Shown: piece after piece, positions 58,681-64,000 of the stretch
Layout: the number at the start of each line of letters is the position of its first letter
Numbering within the stretch: position 1 is the first letter of the stretch
DNA from: Aphelenchoides besseyi
Lineage: Eukaryota > Nematoda > Chromadorea > Rhabditida > Aphelenchoididae
Assembly (NCBI GenBank): GCA_024699855.1
Contig: JAMPIQ010000001.1
Coordinates: forward strand, 13,082,001 to 13,146,000
Direction: 5' to 3'
Length of the DNA: 64,000 nucleotides
Notes under the pieces: generated by a model
Seen by the model: only the letters and a program-made list of their open reading frames with translations
Told to the model about the DNA's origin: nothing
Databases searched by the model: none
Made by a program: the position numbers and the translations under genes

Positions 58681-60020
58681 TCACCAATCCGATCTCACCA
58701 AAAACTTCACTCTCAATCGTGATTGAAGGGTTTCGGGAATCCGGTCAAAAGCCTCCTGATAGCGTGCTTGTGTCATTTCACCGAATTCATGACACGAACA
58801 AAAAAGAATCTAAACTTGAGCACTTGATCGCTGTTATCCGTTGGTGACCTACGGAGTTTTGTCCGGTCTCCACAAAAAAGCACGTGGTAAAAAACTTGCG
58901 AAAAGTATGCAACGTGTCGTGACGAAACTTTTCAGCATCCAACTGAAACTCAGACTTCAAATATGAATACATGAATTAGACCGACCAGCTTTTCGAGTTC
59001 CGTATGATGAGTGTACGTATTCAATGCAAAGGCACCTAGACGAATCTGCTAAACGAAATTTCAACTTACAGTGTTTATCGTTCATTAAACGACGCAAATT
59101 CGCTGCAAACTCTTCACGAGCAAAGAGCGCTACAGGCGACATCATAAGATGAAAATCGTCTTCGTACGAAGTGTCCACAATAGCAAAATCGTACTTTTCA
59201 GCTAAAAAGAAAAGTTTTGTCGTTTTCTTATACAAAACTAACCATTTAATGATCGCTCTTGAACGAACTGAATTCCATCGGCGATAATCACTTCATGACG
59301 TCGAGTGGACGGTACGTTGTACCATCGACGTGCGATATAAGCCACAGAAGGCTCAAGTTCGATGCTTGTGATTTTGTGCTAAGCTCCGACATTTAGTGAG
59401 ATCTTCTGTGATTACCTTTTCTGGCAACCATTCTAAGAATCCGCTAATCGTTCCGCCGCCCAAACCGATTTGCAGAACATTCGACGACTTTCCGGGTTTG
59501 AAAACATCGAGAATATACGGAACTTGTAATACTAATCGTGTGTACGAGGCCCAAAGTTGATCGAACACAACCTTTCCGGTTGAGTCCAAAAGCGCTGCAC
59601 ACAAAACGGAATGCGTTTGGCCTTCGATTTGCAGACGACGAAGTTTGCTTCTGAACCCAACAAAATGATCGAATCTGGCAATCAACTCACGTTTGTCCAT
59701 AATCAGCGTCAATCACGTAGTAACAAACATCTTCATGCCGTGATTTGCAGATGATTTCTTTCAGTTGAGCCTCAGGACTTGTCAGCATTTGACTGCTGTG
59801 TGGTCTTTCGTCGGGATGAACCGTATAGTATTCATCACGATGATGAATGTGAATATGAGAAGCAATAATAAGAAGACAAACAAGTGCCTGAAATCAAACG
59901 CTATTCGTTTATTTCAAAGCAGAAACTAACTAAAAGAATCCACAGACCACAACGCAGTTTACTCCAAACCCTCTCGTCTTCCCATAACGGCACTTGCTTG
60001 TCTTTTATCGTTTTGTACAT
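58681..60020 (-). CDS. membrane-anchored spermidine-synthase-like protein
   Basis: A Rossmann-fold protein of the spermidine synthase/methyltransferase type. The start MYKTIKDKQVPLWEDERVW at 60020 is followed by a signal anchor (GLWILLALVCLLIIA) made across an intron. The nucleotide-binding loop is NVLQIGLGGGTISGFLE, with acidic ends KITSIELEPSV and EVIIADGIQF, and YDFAIVDTSY. The C-terminal part has FALNTYTHH and SILFCSCHEFGEMTQARY, ending at TGA near 58681. The anchor means the catalytic domain would face the lumen or outside, unlike cytosolic spermidine synthase. Around 59055-59080 no normal-length intron keeps the frame between NDKH and the GAFALNTYTHH exon; a one-base error or lesion is possible there. 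Substrate is not known. Confidence 0.65.
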
Positions 60021-60251
60021 GTGTTGGACCGATAAAGAAGACCGATCGAGAATCACAGGCCGGTTACACGAAATTCTCGAATTCTCATTTTCAGTTCAAC
60101 GTTGACAATCGTAAATTCTTTTGTTTGAACAGTCGCTAGTGGAGACTCTTGAAACAGAATGCTTCGACTTGTTTCATATAAAAATGAAAATGTTATAACC
60201 AACGAATTGTCAAAGGTTTTTGTTTTTATTTTACATTAATTACGCGGCTTC

Positions 60252-63200
60252 TTATTCTTTAGGTGATAGCGACGCTCTTGAGCTGCTCGGTCCACTGGCT
60301 CTTCGAGTCTAAATGGTCGATTGTTGATTGGGAATAAGCACGTTGCCTACCAATTTGACTGGTTCTTTGTATTGAGGTTGGAGACGAGATAAAACTCCGG
60401 TTTGAGATGCTTTGTTCCGCGTTACTGACAGACGATACGTGTTGTATTGGTCTTGCTAAAATGATGAGTAAGCAACTAAACTTCTCAAGTTTATGTCTTT
60501 GGAACATGAATTGAGCAAACAAATTAAAAGTGAGCAAAAGTGAAAATCGAGCATTCAGAAGAATTGTGCAATTAATCGGTTTGTGAATTGGCATCTCGTT
60601 GCATTTGACTATAAGAGGACTGCATTCCAAACTCTCGTGCAACCGCTCGTGGGCCGCGTATTGGAGTTCGAGAGGATTGAGAAGTTGAAGGCAATTCCGA
60701 CGAATGGGTTTGTGTTGTTTGGGTTCGAAGATTTGTTGGTCTTCTTCCGATTACTCGTGATTGCCAACCTTCGGTTTGAATTACCGCATCACGTTGAAGA
60801 GCTCTAGATGGTCGAAAACCACGTACTGCTGGGCGAATGCTTGGCGTGGGATGTCGTCGAGGAACCAGAATTCGTTGAGCAGTTGAAGTCTGCGGTCTAT
60901 ATACATACGCATATTCTGTTTCCAACTCGTCCGGTTTAGCAATTAGTTCGGCTGTTAAGGTCGATGTAACTTTAGACGGTGGATCGGTTTGTGTTGAGAC
61001 AGCAGTGCTAACAGGACGATGTAAAACACGTCGTGGAAGTTGGACACGACGAGAAACACCGAAACGACATCCTTCAGTTAACAGGTTTAATGGAGCTGAT
61101 GCTGTGGCTTGAGATAATGATCGTAAATGAAGGTAGAGAGTGTGCTCTACAGTTCGCATGGAAATTTGGGAATGTGAAGCTCGACGTCGTAAAATCACCA
61201 ATGATGTACGTTCCCGGGAATTGCGTATGAAGTGTCCAAATAGCCGTGCGTTCTGCGACGTTTCTTGACGTTGCTCTTCGGCACGCAGTTCGGCGAAAAG
61301 CGTCACGTTTTCACCGCGCATTTTTTGAATTGTTTGCGCTTCTGCATTCCGGGACGGTGGACGTGCAAGACGACGCGGTGGTCCACGCACCGACGTTATT
61401 GTGCTTTGATTCTCCATTTCTGTTGTTGCCTGAACTGATTCGTCCACGAACATTCCGAAACCGCTTTCAACTCCAACGTCCGTCTGCGTCTGCACATCGT
61501 CAGTTCGGATTCGTGTTTGAACGCCCCATTCACTTTTACGAATTTGCGTCGTCTGTGCCGCAAATGGCGCACTATGAATCGTTCTTTGCGTCGCCGTTTC
61601 TTGGCGTCCGATCTCGACGTACGCTTGAATGCCGATTTCATTTCTACGACTTCGTTCGGCGTTTCGACGTCTACGCACTGACTCGGCTTGGAATTCCACA
61701 CGTTCCACGGCACCGGCGTCCCAAATCGTTTCGACGCGTCGTTGTTTTTGTGGAAAACGTAAATGTGCAACGAGAAGCGTGTTATCGGCCTGAAGTAAGT
61801 GGCAATTCAAGAGAACAAAAACAAGTCAAAACACAACTGACGATGTTAAAAGTGATGATGGAGGTGCGGTAAAACAAAAGAAGTGCGATCTCTCGCACAA
61901 AGAAGCCACTCCACATCACTCTCGTCAGCTGCCCTTTGTGTCAAATTCCGTCTACTTACCAAGCTTCCGGTGTAATGAGTCTGTACTTCGGCATTGACGG
62001 TATTCGCTTCGTATTGCGATTCGGTTGATATTCGACCGTATCGTGGATTCGTTGCTGTAGTACAATCGGACATGAAATAAATATTAGTCGGGAGCTGAAA
62101 GTAAACAGCACTTTGATGGCTATACAACAGTAAATTACTGTTGCGCCCACTTGTTTGGATCTGACGTCTTCGAGACGAAACATTGAGACCGTTGGTTGTA
62201 TTCCTGTCTCTGTGGTTTCAGGTGCCGGTCCAGCGGTTGCATCGGCGGTCATGACTGAAGTCTGCGTAACGGAGGTGCGAGCTATTCTTTGAGTTTGTGT
62301 CTCTTCATCTTGTTGCGAAATGTAATTAGTTTGCGAAGAGTTCACAGTCGACGCCACTAATGTTTGTTGCATCATATGGTTGGTCATTGGTTCTGCTTGA
62401 CATTCGGCATTGACAGACGAAACGTTGGTTTGAGTGTCCGAATTTCGATATTGAGTGTCATCCTGGGTTCCAGCATCCGACATGAAATTCGTTGTCAGAT
62501 CAACTGTTGTAGATTTTCCTTTCTTCTGTAATCGAAGTTTATTACAATCATTGATTTAAGTTCACCTTGTAGAACATGGAACAAGATGGTTGAATTTCGG
62601 CATCGATCATATCCAGTGGTTTTCCTACTTCTGCGTCGACCATAAAATGAACGTCGCTGTAATCCTAAACATCAATGCTATTTATTCTATTGATTGAAAG
62701 GACTCACTTCTACAGTTTTCTTCTCTGCAATCGCGGATTTGATCATTGAAACTCTCGGTTGAATTCCGACATTTTTTCGATCCTCCATCTCACGATCATG
62801 TTGTACTCCAAAATCATTGAGATAGAAATCACCACCTTCCTACGAAAACGGACTTATAACCACATCAATCATTCCAACTCACAATCGTTGCTTCTTCGTT
62901 AACAACCGGTTGCCCACTTTCATCCAAAGATCTCGGTTTGAACATCGAAACTTTCGGAGCAGTTCCAACATCAACATGTTCTTTTGTTGCTTGAACTTCT
63001 ATATCAACCATACGCAACACACATTCTTCCTCCGTTTCGTACTTGTTACTGGGCGATGCAAACATTGAAACATTTGGGAATGTACCAACATCTGCGAATG
63101 TTCGTGGATCTTCGTATTGAACTGCCGTATCGGCCATGAAGAAGACGTCTTCTGGCTAGAAATTGATCGCTCATTTTGTTTCAATTGCGGTTACAAACCA

Positions 63201-64000
63201 ATTCTTCTTTTTGATCAATTCTGAAAGCCGAAACATTTGGCTGAATTCCAATCTCTCGAACATCGATTTTATATTGAACTTCTGCATCTGCGACCTCGAT
63301 GTGTATGCCGATGCCAATTTCAGAGGTCGATGGATACGTCTGACATTCAACCGTACATATCGAGGGCGTGTATTCGGTTGAACTCTCTTTTGTGTCAACA
63401 GTCGAATCGATTTGAACGTTACGCATTTCTACGATCGCTTGAATACCCTAGATAAAGATAATATGTCAATCAAAAGAATAGCAATTACAGAGTCCGTGCG
63501 TTTTATTTCGTCCGATTGGCTTGCGCTATTTGTTAAGTTTGGTAGTGGAGTCTGCGTATCCGTTGACCAAACGGATGGCATGTTCTGAAATCGACTGTTA
63601 TTTTTCTTTTCATGTTTGATATTACCGCTTGAATGACTTCGACTATTGGATCGCATCCAATTTCAACGAAGATGGCCGTCGTTTGAGTTGGCTGTTCCGT
63701 TGTGTTTGAGCTTGTTTGTGTTGCTTCCGCTGCCATTTTGAAGAAGAACGACGACGTTTGAACGTGGACTGTTTCTCGTTCATTTGCTGTCATCATCTAA
63801 AACAACATATGAAGCAGTCAATAAGAAACGGTAACCTCTTTGTGGTCCACCAATGTTTCGGTTTGTGTTTCGGCGGTCGAATTTAACGGTTCGGTCATCA
63901 ACGCGATTTCAGACCGTGAAAACGCGCTGATTTCAGTCTGTGGTTCGACATCCGCTATTTCAACAATTGCAGACACCTACAAGAGCTTTGAATTGTTGCA
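60252..64000 (-). CDS. large repeat protein with many TQT motifs, 5' end beyond the window
   Basis: Partial, running off the right edge. The protein has few hydrophobic stretches and looks disordered. Two repeat types are visible. One is a unit ending G-(I/T)-x-P-x-V-S-M-F, seen six times between about 63240 and 62160 (for example DVGTFPNVSMF, DVGTAPKVSMF, NVGIQPRVSMI, ETGIQPTVSMF). The other is the tripeptide TQT, at least ten times (AETQTET, EATQTSS, SDTQTNV, EETQTQR, VQTQTDVG, VSTQTDPP, RTQTTQTH). TQT is the core of LC8 (dynein light chain) binding motifs, so a multivalent LC8 partner is inferred. The long exon ends at an in-frame TAA at 60572. The next segment (QDQYNTYRLSV, ASQTGVLSRLQP, then a 42-base intron and TRRASGPSSS) looks like the real last exons, but no GT donor links them. 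Confidence 0.6.

Noticed and set aside
61246..61872. Long plus-strand open frame of 208 codons
   Set aside because: It is antisense to the TQT repeat protein, whose composition and motifs make that strand the coding one.
1..64000. CRISPR arrays, rRNA genes, bacterial operons
   Set aside because: No regularly spaced repeats or rRNA sequence seen; introns and gene families show animal nuclear DNA.

Overview
The window is nuclear DNA from a nematode. The signs are very short introns (mostly 37-50 bases, ending TTTCAG or TTTTAG), likely trans-splice acceptors just before start codons, and nematode-specific or nematode-expanded families: major sperm protein, cuticle collagen, a DB-module secreted protein and a 7TM chemoreceptor. 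I cannot name the genus. All gene models below were spliced by eye.

Layout. 0.3-2 kb: a small membrane protein and a broken major sperm protein gene. 2.5-4.3 kb: an aspartic-protease-like gene (A1 family) on the minus strand, which is one arm of a near-identical inverted duplication; the other arm is at 48.2-50.0 kb. 5.2-9.6 kb: a chemoreceptor gene with a 3.2-kb RTE-type non-LTR retrotransposon in a coding exon. 10.3-13.7 kb: a type I membrane glycoprotein and a many-exon cuticle collagen. 15.1-19.6 kb: a DB-module protein and a second A1-like gene that has lost both catalytic motifs. 19.6-23.9 kb: no gene seen. 23.9-25.5 kb: a four-pass membrane protein and a broken short secreted peptide. 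27.7-31.0 kb: a short-tailed myosin VI. 32.6-35.2 kb: a neuromedin-U-type receptor and a small membrane protein. 35.6-38.5 kb: a rearranged pseudogene block (copies A and B of an acidic FLYWCH-like gene plus a retrotransposon fragment) beside a PTRHD1 gene. 39.8-45.5 kb: an ALG-1/ALG-2-type Argonaute on the minus strand, with an intact third copy (C) of the acidic gene sitting on the opposite strand just before its last three exons. 50.0-58.2 kb: tRNA-Phe, a dTDP-4-dehydrorhamnose 3,5-epimerase, a secreted metallo-beta-lactamase protein and a tandem pair of secreted repeat proteins. 58.7-64.0 kb: a membrane-anchored spermidine-synthase-like protein and a large repeat protein full of TQT motifs that runs off the window.

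The most notable features are the Argonaute/acidic-gene arrangement, where the Argonaute donor site before the inserted gene reads TT instead of GT and the insert is bracketed by 9-base direct repeats; the duplicated A1 gene with Glu in place of the first catalytic Asp and a duplication breakpoint inside a tRNA gene; the A1 homologue lacking both active sites; the myosin VI with a minimal tail; and the multi-TQT protein, which resembles multivalent dynein light chain (LC8) partners. Several genes carry single-base lesions at splice sites or codons. These may be real pseudogenisation or consensus errors in the assembly, and raw reads would decide.
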